From: Ptiloglossa arizonensis
Lineage: Eukaryota; Arthropoda; Insecta; Hymenoptera; Colletidae
Length of the DNA stretch: 64,000 nt
Reading direction: 5' to 3'
Assembly: GCF_051014685.1 (NCBI RefSeq)
Contig: NC_135055.1
Coordinates: forward strand, 10,528,001-10,592,000
Shown here: positions 49,151 to 60,540 of the stretch, piece by piece
How positions within the stretch are numbered: position 1 is the stretch's first letter
Layout of the letters: every line of letters starts with the position of its first letter
Notes under the pieces: generated by a model
The model's database searches: none
What the model saw: the letters and a program-made list of their open reading frames with translations, nothing else
What the model was told of the DNA's origin: nothing
Translations under genes and position numbers: made by a program

Positions 49151-50146
49151 ATGTAAACATCGTGTCGACGATTGCTCAAATTTCGCGGAAACCCTGGAAA
49201 AGAATTTATAAAATTCGACGAACCACGCCGCGTATCGAGTTTGTTGGATACTTGTCTCGATTCGTTTCAGGTTTTGCGCGCTCGAACGCGTTCAAAGTGA
49301 TAAATGTATTCTGAAAGTTTGCACAGCAATTGCTACCAAGTACGAAACGATGTTGCCGCGATTTTGGCGCTGGTATTGCAAATATAATAGTTGAAAATTC
49401 GAGCGAAGCTTCGAACGATTATTTCGTTGATTTCGCAGTTGGAGAGCCGGTTCGAATCCGTGCTCGCGAGACTCGTGATACGTAATTCAGGTGTAAAGTT
49501 AAAATCGAATATTCAAAGTCCGGTTCACGATTCGCAGAGTTCAAATAGTCCTAAGGTTTCGAAGATGGGACGGTTACGAAGTTTACTTACGAGAGTTCAA
49601 ATGTCCCCGAACTCCCGAAACTGTTCAAAGTTAATAAATACTAATCTGTGATTAACCGAAGCTTCGGTGTACGTGAACTCTGCTTTCCAAGATATCCTTG
49701 GCCAAGCACGGTTAGGGATGGATTTACGAGAACAACGAGCAACAATTTTCTGAACGGTTCTCCGAATTTTGAATACGCAAAAAGTAAGCTCAGATTGCAC
49801 AGTTCTTGAACAAAGTCCAGCGTTCTCGGGGCTTTGCGATGCGTCGAGCGCTATTGAGAAGCAGAAAGGAACTGCAAATCCTTCGAGTACCAATTAGTAT
49901 TTCAAGTTCTTCGGAAATAATTAAATTGAAATATTACACGGAAATATAGCAAAGATAAAAGTTTTGCTCGCGAACTCGACTCCGTATCTCGATCCCCGAC
50001 AACGAACGTGGAATTTCGTTTTTCGGCATACGTAAGAGTGTTCTTTCCCTTTAGAACACATAAGCGATACACTGTCGTGATTTCGTTGATAACACGACGA
50101 GCAACTCGGAAATCTGCACGAAACTTCACACATGTTCATCGAATAG

Positions 50147-50267
50147 TAGTACTGTTCAATGGTACACACAGTACTGTACTGTTGTACCGTTCAATAATAC
50201 AATAGCACAAACAGTACTGTTCAATGTAGTACTGTTCAATAAGTTTTGTCGTACGATGAAACTTATT
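50147..50267. mobile_element. Degenerate MITE copy with repeated core
   Basis: The right side, 50211-50267, has ACAGTACT, one 15-bp unit in reverse (50219-50233), then GTTCAATAAGTTTTGTCG and a near-palindromic return to AAACTTATTA. To the left, 50147-50210 holds several scrambled GTACTGTTCAAT and GTACTGT words. The terminal GGTTG is lost on the left. Same family as 10577-10681, here with an expanded and disordered core. Confidence 0.55.
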
Positions 50268-50269
50268 AT

Positions 50270-51985
50270 TTTCCATATACCGTGAATGCTTTTCATAAAT
50301 TCTTTATAATTTCCTATAAAACGCTCTCTCGATCTTTGAATAAACCAGTTTACCTTATCTAATTGCCAATGTTGAAATACTTTGTTCTCGACAATATAAA
50401 CACTCGTTAGTACGTATCAGGACATAAACTCACCAATAGCTCTAATATTATGTACATATATTCCTATTTTGTATACTGTGTGACAACCGTCTGTCGCACC
50501 AGGCATTGCCAATAATCCTGTAGAGGATTCGATAATTTAATAATAAAAGAAACAAAAAATCGACGAGAGAAACGTTCATCGACCGATTCTAAGAGTTTCT
50601 AAATTAGTGGGGAACGATGCCAGAATAGAGGACAGAGTATCCCAACGGACCCAATGACGGACAATGCCTTTCAGAATTGGACCAAATCATTCAGCGTTAA
50701 TTGTTCGATACATTAGTCGACCGACGACGTTACCGACGAGCACAGTGGCCTGGCAGACAGTCCGTTCCGTTCGATGAACCAGACGATAACAGATTTCAGT
50801 TCCTACTAAATCTCCATTCGCCAATTACCGCTCTATTTCAAAAATTTCACCGAGCAGAAACAATCGTAGACGGTCCATTCCGCTTCACTTAAAAAGCCTC
50901 TTCGAAAGTCCCCTCTGGAGACGATTCTCCTTTAATTAAAACAAGATCCAAATTAATTCCCATCAAAAACAGAGAGCGCGCCGCTTTGATGCTCCTCGCT
51001 ACACGGATTATCTTTGCCCCAGGGGTAACTTTCTTGGTTTTGCCACCAAAGGAGGAAGACAAAAAACCGAGAAAGGAAGGGACGACCGTGGAGAGGGGAG
51101 TAGAACGGTACTGGTGGTGGTGGTGGTGGTGGTGTAGGTGGTGGTGGTGTAGGTGGTGGTGGTAGTGGCGGTGGCCGGAGAAAAGGGTGAGGCAAAAGAA
51201 TCCAGAACGTTTTACACTGCCTCGGGGCAAGTTTCGTCGCTTACGCAAAATAAACTTCGACGAATGGCCTTGGCGGTCCTGCGAAGTAAACCTCCGCGCA
51301 CGGCTGTGGAAGAGAAAACGCAAGAAACTGGCAACGAGCTGGGGCAAAAATGGCCTAGTACGAAGGGGGTAGGAAAAGGGTCTCTTGCGGTACATTTGGG
51401 TTTTATTGAATATAACGGGTGGGGGAACCCCAACTGGCTTTCCACGACTATCCCACTATTCCCTTTGTCACCGTTTCGACTCCCTCCTTTAACCCCTCCC
51501 TGCCCCCGTTCTTTATTTCCCTCTTTCACCGTTCCCCGGTCTCGCCCTCTCGTTCACTCCACCGGCCTAGACACTACGGTTATTACGCCATACTGGTTTA
51601 TGGGATTTTTGCGTGCATTTGGACAGTTTTTCCCCTCTTAACTTTACGCCCCACTTTCTCTACCCGCGTGTTTCCTATATTTGCTCTTTTCTACGGTTAA
51701 TTTCGCGGAGGGTTAATGACTCCGAACCGAGCAGTCTAAAACGCGCGTCTCCGGACAAAGGTTGAAAATCGAGAAAGCACCTAGCGTCTCGTTATCGAAT
51801 GCCCAGCTACCGAGCATTTTCACGGTCCTTTGCCGCGTTCTTCGCTTTGGAAGCTTTCGTTAGAACCGTGAAACGTACTCGAGCGGTGGTCTCCGTTTGG
51901 CTCATCGAATACGCGCGTACCACCACCGCGGCCAACCGACAAATACACGCTACTTCCGATTTACAATTTACGATCGAAAAATTAT
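50270..51985. other. Non-coding stretch, GC-richer from 50880
   Basis: Frames of 168 (- strand, 51395-50889), 162 (+ strand, 51153-51641), 105, 93 and 80 codons overlap here. They read the GGT repeat at 51112-51176 as runs of His, Pro or Val and otherwise have no domain. C/T-rich sequence at 51450-51560. Composition explains the open frames. Confidence 0.55.
51112..51176. repeat. TGG/GGT trinucleotide repeat
   Basis: About twenty GGT-type triplets with a few GTA and GCG interruptions. It is the cause of the His-rich and Pro-rich readings on the - strand and Val-rich reading on the + strand. Confidence 0.9.
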
Positions 51986-51987
51986 TT

Positions 51988-52079
51988 CATCGTTCGATAA
52001 AACTTATTTAATAGTACTACATTGAACAGTACTACATTGAACAGTACTATATTGAACAGTACTCGAGTTCGATAAAACG
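51988..52079. mobile_element. MITE copy with a three-unit 15-bp core array
   Basis: Arm remnants TCATCGTTCGATAAAACTTA (51988-52007) and GTTCGATAAAACG (about 52067-52079) bracket a tandem array: AGTACTACATTGAAC at 52013-52027 and 52028-52042, AGTACTATATTGAAC at 52043-52057, then a partial unit. The same 15-mer occurs once in the element at 10577-10681. The terminal GGTTG ends are absent. This looks like a mini-transposon whose core has expanded. Confidence 0.6.
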
Positions 52080-53078
52080 AGGTGTTGTAAAATAAAAGCA
52101 AACTAAATCTTAGCGTAACATCTGAGTATTAACGATACGAATCGTAACCTGTATAACAAATGTCTGTAAGTAAAATAATTATCTTAAAAAGCGACAAATA
52201 TTCCAGAGGGTTGTACGACCATATATTCGATGATATTACACGTGTCATGTTCCGAAGAAAATTAAAACAAGTTCTCGTATTAACCGTTTACATGTAAGTA
52301 TCGGTACAATGTATCCCAGAGTATTACTTCCACGCGTTATGTTCCGAAGAGGAACGCGTACGCGAATAAATGGCTCGTTACGAGTGCGCCGTACTTTGTA
52401 GAAAAATAATTATCGTTGAAATTCGAGCACAGAGAAAGAAACGTTAATCGAATCTCTATTCATTACCTGACGGAATAAACTAATCGTAAACGAATCCCGT
52501 AACAATAAAATTACAACCATCTGAGAATTAATAACCCGTCGAAGCGGTTCAAGTTCTCCAACGCGCGCTGAAAACTTAAAATAATAATGCGACCGTGGCT
52601 CAAGTATTCTTCCATTCTCTCTCATTTCTGCTTTTACATTCCCGTCCAGCCACGTTTCTCCCTCCGGCGCGGCGCCTTATTATTCATGCGCCTTTAAACG
52701 CTCCCGCATGGCGAGACGTACGAGAAATGCTAAACGGCTTCATCGACCGCGGACGATGAATTTCATTGGCTTCATCAACGGCATAGATCAACGAAATGAA
52801 GTGCGAGCATCAACGAGAGATCAACGACGATACCACCCCGACGAGGTGAAAACCGGCTCGAATTCGTTAGCGGCACGCTGCCGCCATAGATTCTGCGCCA
52901 TGTGTTGCAACAAGCCTCGCTTCGTTTGCATGCGTATGGAATATAAATAGTGCGACACCGGGCGTTGCGCGTGACATTCTTGTAAATGTTAACGACGCTC
53001 CGAAGTGTGCGTCGATATGCAACGAACGCGTGTCCGTGTACAAGTTTTAATCGTTTCCACTTTCGGGTATACGATTAA
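52080..53078. other. Non-coding stretch with GC-richer patch at 52600-52960
   Basis: An 80-codon + strand frame (52708-52950) ends in a Cys-rich string (CRHRFCAMC) that lacks a known finger spacing. The GC-richer patch contains GGCGCGGCGCC and CTTATTATTCATGCG and could be regulatory. Nothing else recognised. Confidence 0.45.
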
Positions 53079-53080
53079 TA

Positions 53081-53298
53081 GGTTGCTTAATAAATTTTTA
53101 TTAAGAAATGCAGCTATTAGGTTCATCGTTTTTATTCTTTTAAAGACAGTACCACTGTTCGATGAACGTGTATGAAGTTTCGTGTAGATCTCTCGATATT
53201 CGTCGATCGTGTAGATCATTCTTTTATTTACAGTTGTTCGAAGTTGAAGTGTAGCATTTTTTTACAATGAAGAAAACGACAAAACTTATCGAACGACC
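53081..53298 (-). mobile_element. Internally deleted mariner-like element, 218 bp
   Basis: Flanked by TA on both sides (53079-53080, 53299-53300). On the + strand it begins GGTTGCTTAATAAATTTT; on the - strand it begins GGTCGTTCGATAAGTTTTGT, so the ends are imperfect inverted repeats. The - strand end runs through CGTTTTCTTCATTGTAAAAA and TGTAAATAAAAG, shared with 43741-43855. A 76-codon frame partly inside on the - strand (53219-52989) begins MIYTIDEYREIYTK but is not a recognisable transposase. The most complete member of the family here. Confidence 0.7.
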
Positions 53299-53300
53299 TA

Positions 53301-54960
53301 GTATATCGAGATGCTTTCGTTTTCGAGCACTGTTTTTTCGTCGATTTCAAAATTTGAAAAATTGAAACATTGAGACAAATTAGTACACAATACATAGCGG
53401 TCGAAATCTCGAATAGTCTCTTTCAATTTCAATTCAATTTCAATTCAATTTCTCATTGCGTATAGTATCGACATTTCTCTGTTATCGTTTCCACGATGAA
53501 AACTCGAACTCGTATCGTTTCGGAAATTAAATACGAAGAATACACGCTCGTAACAAAGTGTACGAGATATTAATCACAAGAAGTAGATTGAAAACCATAG
53601 ATATGTACGTATATTTCTTACGAGAAGCCAATGTAAAACGATTGGTATCGTTTGGTGGAAAATTCCGTGAAAAATTCTGGTATCTTTTATTTTATCGTTC
53701 GTATTCTTGTCAAGTAAATCGGTCTTTAATATTCGCTAAAATTGCGAATAAATAATTATTCCCAACGATGTATCCGCAGCGACATCGTCGCGAGATCGAT
53801 AGATGTCACGGTATCGATATCAAGTTCAATTCTTGCGTTCGAAAAACAAAATACAATATTTCGTCGTCGAAGAGTTCGAGCACGTCAAAGTTTAAAGTAA
53901 CCAAAAACAAACAAATATCGTTCTAGATATCCGATACGACTGAACGACTAAACCGAAACCTATGTACATAGCATTGATTCCAGCAGAGAATCAAATTCTA
54001 CCCGGAGGAAATCTACGGTGCGTCGTCGCGTGGAATTTTTTCCAAGGTGAAAAATGTCAAAAGTTTCCGTTCTCGTTCTCGTTCTCGTTAAATGATATGC
54101 CATCGAATCGCGCGGTCTCCTCGATCGGCCATTTCTTTTTCTTTTTCTTTCTTTTTTTTTTTCGAGTCTCTTCGTTTCACCGCCCCGAGCAGCCCAGTTC
54201 CGCTCGTAGATTACGCGAGCGTCGTCGGTTTTTCTCCCTCGTATCGGCACGTATCGCACGGGTCCTCTTCTTTTCGCGTCATAGAGGTAACAAGAGAACG
54301 TCGTCTCGTGCTTTCTTTGTTCCCCTTTGTTCGTCTTTTTGCGTAGTCCCGATTCCCCTGGCCGAGCTTGAATTCTCGCGTTTTGCCCGCAAAAGAGTAG
54401 AAAAAAATATATATACATGTAGGGAAGAAGAGGAAACAGACGCGTAAAGAGGGAAACATTTGTGAATCGCGTCGAAGAGGAAGCCCGAAAACCCCACACA
54501 AACGTATAGAATAACGATATCAGGTTTTTCAAGCGGTCGGATCGGAATACCTGTACGAAATGCAATCGGCTGCGTGTCCACGTTAGATCGTGACATCCCT
54601 CGGTGCATTTCAAGCTGAGAGGGTAATTGACGTTTAGGCTGAATTCCGATATGGCGAGTTCGCGTTTTTTCCCGATCGCTGTCTGATAGCCGGATCGCGT
54701 GCGTTTTCGACGCTGCGCATTATGCGATTGACGAGCGTCGTTTTCGGCACTGTGCATTCCGATCTTAACTGCTCGACGAAACGTAAAATTAGTTTCATTC
54801 GCGTCGAGCGAATCGAACCGTAGGAGAAAAGAGTTTTATCGTAACGAAGAATGCGGTATGAAAATATAATTGTATAAATATAAAAAATGTAAAAAGAAGA
54901 GAGAGAGAGAGAGAGTAAAGCAAGCAGAACCGGTTTAAAAGAACAAATCAATTGACGATA
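53301..54960. other. Non-coding stretch, low-stop patch at 53960-54760
   Basis: A 265-codon - strand frame (54757-53960) is the longest in the window, but 161-, 84-, 96- and 109-codon frames are open across the same bases on both strands. Its product is Arg/Lys-rich, with a Tyr/Phe-rich hydrophobic stretch and a TRTRTRTE run from a TTCTCG repeat near 54064-54090; no domain is seen. T-rich tract near 54127-54160. A short 11-bp repeat (CAATTTCAATT) is near 53428-53455. Confidence 0.5.
54897..54915. repeat. GA microsatellite
   Basis: About nine GA units. Third GA tract of the window. Confidence 0.85.
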
Positions 54961-57415
54961 TATCGAGTTACTAGATCGATTAAAAAGTACAATTTCGTTG
55001 TTAAAATGTGTTAAAGAGAACGATTAATAGGTAAGAATGTACAAAGTAAAGTGTCGTATATAAGTTCGAGTAAAATGTAAGTTCTTCTTGTCGATTACGA
55101 AAATGCAATTTATTAGACAGTTTTAGATTTTAAATTGCTAAGTTTTTCGGTTAAAACGAATGTTAGAAACGTTGAACGTATCCTGAAACACTGTAGATAT
55201 TCGTAGCAAAAAAACTACAAGGAAAACCTCTTGAAAAAGATGAGATTGCAATTTACGAAAAAACATGCGCATTGGGGAAGAAATACAGTACAATGTTTTT
55301 TTATCGATAAAAAAAATTTAATTTGGACAATCCAGACGGATGGAATTACTGTTATCGTCATTTACGAAAAAAGACAAACACGAATAATAATTGAACGAAC
55401 AGTAAAAAGTATTTGGATTTAATTAACGAAGAAATTGAAAGATATGCGATAAAGATTTCTGGGGAAAAATTTATATTTCAATGGGTGTGGTAAAAGTACA
55501 TTTGAAAACCAATAATATTCTATTTTTTAAACGACCAATACGTTCACGACATGAAAGAATGTATTTTATTAGAATGGGAAAAAATAAATGAAAGCGAATA
55601 ATGCTAATTATACGAAATTTCAGAAACTCTGCGAAATATTAAACATCGACTACTTTTTCTAAATATTAACGGATTTCGATTGTTTGAAATAGGATGCTAT
55701 TAATTTATTGCATCGATTTTTCACGACATTACCGTGTTTCCAGATGAAATAAATTTAATATTAATATTTTTACATACATATGTATACCCAATAAAAATTG
55801 ATGTACAAAATCTATGTATATATTTAAAATGATATTTTTACGATCTGTACAATTCGTAAAAAAAAGAACGAACAAATTTATCGAGTGTACTATTCTCTCG
55901 TCGAGAACTATAAGTTTGTATTTTCCATGATCGCTGATAGCATAATTTTCGCATTATGCGAATTGTCAACGTATTTCATATATTGTGAAATACAATATCA
56001 ATTGATTTATTTTATAGAATTATAATCAATGACCACGAATCAATGTAATGTAGACTTTTAAGAATTTTGTTAATCACTATCATTGTATAAATATCTAATA
56101 AGTTGTAAACTCTATAATCAATAACGATAATGAAATGTATCGTAGTCCTTTGTACTGTTGAACTTCCTTCAAATTCAATGTACAGTGAATATACATATAC
56201 AATGTAATTGCTATCCAATGAATCGTATGTTCTTTCGACGTACATATGTACACATACCGTACGAGAAGCTGACATAATTAAAATATATTGCGTATCGTGA
56301 TGTTACATAATTTGCGATGCAAACTCAACGTCAACGTAGCTACAAAGAAATGTATTTGCAAATTGATCAATTTTATTTTACAGCGAGAACAAATTAGAAA
56401 TTTAAAGCCACAGTAAGCAAGAATGAAGTTTTTATCGCTTTGTTATTAATAACGTTGAATCAGTGATAAATGTTACACATCCAGCAACTAGTTTATCGCA
56501 ACGAATGAGTATTTGAAATAATATCTCCGGTTACAATTTCGTTCGAACGTGGAAAACAATCGCGTTTCTCTCGCTTCGTATTTTTATTAAGTTCCACTTT
56601 CAATGGTTTTCATTTACAGACGACCGTAGCGAGCGGTAAGTCAGATTTTCCATCGCGAAGATGGAATAGCGATGAGAGAAACGAAACCACCGTGTCCATG
56701 TTCTTCGATGCGGCTGGATCAAATAAAGGAAGTTACACGCAAACGTATGGCATAACAATATCGAGTTTTTCTGGTATCTGTATCAGAATGCAGTCCCGGC
56801 TGAAAACTACGCAGAGTTCGGCATATGCACATATCTGCATTGCTGTATGTGAATGGAAAAACTATGTGCAATAGTAGGACAGAGTCTCTCAACCTTAAAA
56901 TAAAGAGCAAATTTTCCGCACCGGTCGTCATAAAGCGCGTTAATGCTTTATAAACGTTCTTTCAACAACTGTACACCGATCGTTTGAATTATTTCAATCG
57001 TTCCACGCTGGTAAACTATTCCAACGAATTAAAAACGAAAAGAAACAATTCTCCGAAGTGGACCACCTTCTCGCACAATATTGTAAACGAATTGAACAAT
57101 TGTCGCGTTTGGTAGTATCTCGGAGGGAAGAAATTTGGAAAATTAAATTTCCATGAAACGTATCGGCCTTGAAAATTCGTATGGAACGCGAGGGTTACCG
57201 TAAGGCGGCACGAGTTGCCTGTGTTATTTAACGCGAGCGGAAATTCCAAAGGGGGAAAAAAAAGAAAAAAATGAAACGAGACGCAACGAATACGACGAAG
57301 CAAAAGTCCGTCGTTGCCGAGACATCACGTGATAACCACTGATCGCCGGACAGCCAAACAATAAAGGCTTTCGTACAAAGCCCAACGGCATTCCTATTCA
57401 TTCACACATGCAGGA
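54961..57415. other. AT-rich stretch, no gene recognised
   Basis: Very AT-rich from 55000 to 56300. Frames up to 95 codons without domains. Contains two closely spaced acceptor/donor-like pairs on the + strand, one at about 56383-56413 and the one at 56620-56635 listed separately. Confidence 0.55.
56620..56635 (+). other. Possible 16-nt microexon
   Basis: A pyrimidine-rich stretch ending in TTTTCATTTACAG (56607-56619) is followed by 16 bases, ACGACCGTAGCGAGCG, and then GTAAGTCAG, a near-ideal 5' splice site. If real it would be a 16-nt microexon in a + strand transcript. Good splice words 16 bases apart also arise by chance over 64 kb, so this stays a candidate. Confidence 0.2.
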
Positions 57416-57681
57416 AAGTTCTCTGGACAATGCTAAAGCTCGCGAGACCAGCACAGTCGGCAGGCTCAATATTAAAATACTTGAGCATATTCCCTGCGAC
57501 TCGCGCTAAACGCCGAAAAGCTCAAGACGCCGTTCTCAAAGAAGACAGAGCTCCGGGAGAAGAATCCTTTGCCACCGATGCAAGAAATTCCACAGATTCT
57601 ATTCGAGCGTTGTCGCAAGATGTTCCCTTCATGATCGATTCCTCTTTGATGCCTTACTTCCCTTATCACTACCATTATTAA
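57413..57681 (+). other. Possible coding exon, unassigned
   Basis: An acceptor-like tract ends in CACATGCAG at 57413. Two frames follow: one from ATG at 57430 runs 83 codons to a stop at 57681 and ends PYFPYHYHY; the other, in phase from the acceptor, runs about 31 codons. The segment is GC-richer than its flanks. No family recognised, and nothing upstream or downstream connects to it. Confidence 0.2.
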
Positions 57682-57699
57682 ACTCTCGTGCATACTTTG

Positions 57700-58900
57700 A
57701 TACTGAGATACTTGTCCCGGCTAGAAAATGTTCTCGAACTTGCACTTAATTTATAATTAATTCCCCAGATTGAGAAAATAGCTCGCATACAGTGATTTTC
57801 TTGCACATTTGTCTTTGGTTCGATCATTCGGCAACGTTCGCTTCGGATACTTCGTTCAACGTTGTTGTATATTTTGTATTATGCGAAATTGTAGTTCTAT
57901 TGTACAATTTTTGGCGGTAAACGCGAATTGAAAGTTTTCTTCTAATGTAATCTTAGTACAATATTGTTTTAATATTTCTATTTCGATACAATCGATTTAA
58001 AATAACAGTGCACGAAGGAAAACGAAAGATATTGAAATATGGGCTTTTTTCTAACGCGAACAATAAATTTCTTAGAATAATCTTCGTCTTGTTATGTGTT
58101 ACATTATGTTCTTGGCGAAATATCTTTTAAAATAATACGTAACGATACGTGAAATACTATACCGTAAGACTGTTATGGCATACTGTGTACAGTATTATAG
58201 TACAAATAACGTGAACCATTTCGCAGCCTACAATTTTTATGCACTCTATCGTTACACATAATATACAGTAATAAAAAGTTTATTTTTCTTTATGTTTCTG
58301 AGATTTTTCTATTTTTCAAAACATTATTTTTACAGCCAGACGATGAATCTGGATATAAGGACGTACTTCCTTTGCCTTGATTCCGCAGGTACGTAACATT
58401 ATTCAATATTATACGATAAATATAAGTAATACGAATTGCTTTTGGAGAAAATTTTACATCAAATTCATTAGTCGTTCCTAATAATATTATGCTGAAAGAT
58501 ATGAATTATATCTGGTCTTTAGAAATTACTTTCCACATTTTAGAGTGTGTAAGTGAATAAATAGATCAGCGTATGAACAATTAAAACACTTTGATAATTT
58601 CGTGGTTATACTTGAACGCAGTACCCGATATGTAAAGAGCCAAAATGGAAAGATTTACTTTCAGTACAGTGGCTGAATATTATTTAATTTGCATTCTCTG
58701 CTTCAAGAGTTAACAATAAATCGAATAGTTTCGTACTTTTGCGAGTTGTCACGAAACTAAACTTACAATTATATGTAGAGAAAAAGATGGATTAAATACG
58801 ACCGTAACTGAAACACTATTTTTTCCACATAAAAATTGTAATTTTAGTTCAAAAGCTTCTCGTTAATATCTTCTCCGACGATTGTTGTACATATTTTTTA
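57700..58900. other. AT-rich stretch around a candidate exon
   Basis: No frame of note. The candidate exon at 58336-58388 is the only structured feature. Very AT-rich throughout. Confidence 0.55.
58336..58388 (+). other. Candidate 53-nt exon
   Basis: The upstream flank is T-rich and ends TTATTTTTACAG (to 58335); the downstream flank is GTACGTAAC (58389 on), so both splice sites are good. Of three frames one is open across the whole segment and includes an ATG at about 58342 reading MNLDIRTYFLCLDSA. That could be a start codon plus the beginning of a signal peptide, or chance. The length is not a multiple of three. Partner exons were not found. Confidence 0.3.
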
Positions 58901-60540
58901 ATTACAACTTACCGCGTATTGTGTTCCCATGCAACGAATAAACGTATTCTCCGGTGATCGAGATGTCGTGCTTACAACGAAGAAAGTTCAACAAAGGGAA
59001 CCTTGTTACCGGAGATTGTCGAATAATTTGCAACGCATTTTCATTTACGATCCAATCTTTAACTTCGTAGGCTACACCGTGTATCGTATTACCGGTACAC
59101 ACGGTGCTGGAAGTAAATGCAATCTTAAAGAACGAGGAATCGAGTCTCTTATTTACAATTTCGATTCCCAGATGTCCATCGTAGATTTCACGCTCGAGGT
59201 CCAAGGAGACGAAGCTCGGGGGTATTGGCTCCAATATGCCCGCGAACGTATACACGCGTGCCGGCACGTTTGACATGTTTTAATTCGTGTTGGTAAAACA
59301 CGGTGTGTGCGAGTGGTTGGCTGTTGGTGTGGGTATAATCAGTGCCTTGAGCCTCTGCGGTCTCCGACTCGGCCCCAAACCCCCGACTGTCCCACGGGGA
59401 TGTGTCCTCTTCTCTTTTCTCGGTTTCTCTCTTGGAAGAAATTCAGGGACGGTCGTCGATGTCTGGGCGAACGCGTGTACACCGTGGCACAAGTACGCGG
59501 ACGGAGAGGTGTACAAGCGTAGGTGTATGAGTGATGGAGTGCAGAAACGACAGACGAAACGCCAAAAAGACACTCGGCACCATTGCAGAGGGTGACGAGC
59601 GTATAACGGCGTTCCTCTGAATAATTGAAGTTCGATCCTCGCTTCTCGAGAATATTAATGGAAGCCACCCCGCCTTCTCACCCGGCCCCCCACCCTTCCC
59701 TGTTCACCCTCTTAGATCGAAACTCCCATCCCACCTGTATATTTCACGTCTTCGTTCTATGAGGAGTGGCCGCGTTTGCTGCAGGTTATTGCGAACTTGA
59801 TAATTCATAGCAGATTAACAGTATGGAGATTTTCTGTTGTTTCACCGACAGCTTCCCCTCGAATTTGTGTCCTGCGGACCGGTTAGACTCGAAATTTTCA
59901 ACAGCTTAAAATAGAGTCGAGTCAGGTGAGTACTGCTTACTTTTTATCGCGCGAAAGTTTAATCGACTCGATGAAACGGTCGCAGTGATGTTAGACTCAT
60001 ACTATCGATAAATCCTTGGCGCCAATAGTTGGTAAACCATTTAGATACGTGTTTTTGTATTTATTTTGTTAATTTCTACAAAAAGGTGCAAAGAATACTG
60101 TAAAATTAGGCACAGCTTAAATTATCAGAGTTATCGTCCAGCTTCAAAAATGTTAGTTATTTTCAAAAAAAAATTCAAAATTTTACGCACAGTGCGTTTG
60201 TATAACACATAATTGATGTAACGTTGTCAATTTTTTGAATTTTACTGTTCATAATTCGTTTGGTATAATTTCTGTAAAATTCAAACTTTAAGAATAAATT
60301 CTTTATTTCCAAATTGAACGAACCCCTTAAGCAATCATTACCAGTTAGACCGCTCCAGTAGCATCAAACGTAATTTTGACGTTTCGATCGTATCTCGGAA
60401 ATATTCATCTTTATGCTCAACAGTAACGAGGCAGTAGACCAAAAGAACGACTAATGCTTGCTTTGTTGCAGACTCCGTACAATTACAAAGTTTTTCTCTC
60501 AAGGAAAAGAAGTGTGCTACTTTCACGGTATCTTGATTAA
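58901..60540. other. Mixed non-coding stretch, GC-richer at 59150-59780
   Basis: Frames of 97-124 codons overlap on both strands at 58902-59670, without domains. C-rich words (CCCCGACTGTCCCACGGGG near 59381; CCCGGCCCCCCACCC near 59680) mark a GC island. A segment at 59852-59925 lies between CACCGACAG and a strong donor CAG|GTGAGT but has stops in all three frames, so it would be a non-coding exon at best. Confidence 0.45.

Larger units (their letters stand above)
46615..50140. other. Mixed non-coding stretch, no gene recognised
   Basis: Small frames on both strands (46746-47140, 48850-49180, 49391-49893) overlap without domains. GC-richer patches lie at 46830-47160 and 48720-49150. A short hairpin TATAGCC-caaaca-GGCTATA is near 48187. 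A GGTTCGAATCC string at about 49449 resembles a tRNA B box but has no cloverleaf around it. ATA/GCGATA-type triplets make a weak repeat near 48040-48075. Confidence 0.5.

Noticed and set aside
49448..49459. GGTTCGAATCC, a perfect-looking tRNA B box
   Set aside because: No A box at the right distance and no T-arm or acceptor stem; the surrounding pairs (GAGC/GCTC) do not fit a cloverleaf.
50889..51641. 168- and 162-codon frames on opposite strands with His, Pro or Val runs
   Set aside because: They are translations of the GGT trinucleotide repeat and its GC-rich flanks.
52708..52950. Cys-rich end of an 80-codon frame as a possible zinc finger or toxin-like peptide
   Set aside because: Cys/His spacing matches no known finger or cysteine scaffold and no signal peptide is present.
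53960..54757. 265-codon - strand open frame, the longest in the window
   Set aside because: At least four other frames on both strands are open over the same bases, the product is low-complexity and Arg/Lys-rich, and no domain is visible. Low stop density explains it.
59852..59925. Exon between CACCGACAG and CAG|GTGAGT
   Set aside because: Stops in all three frames; only a non-coding exon would be possible, so it was not listed as a gene.
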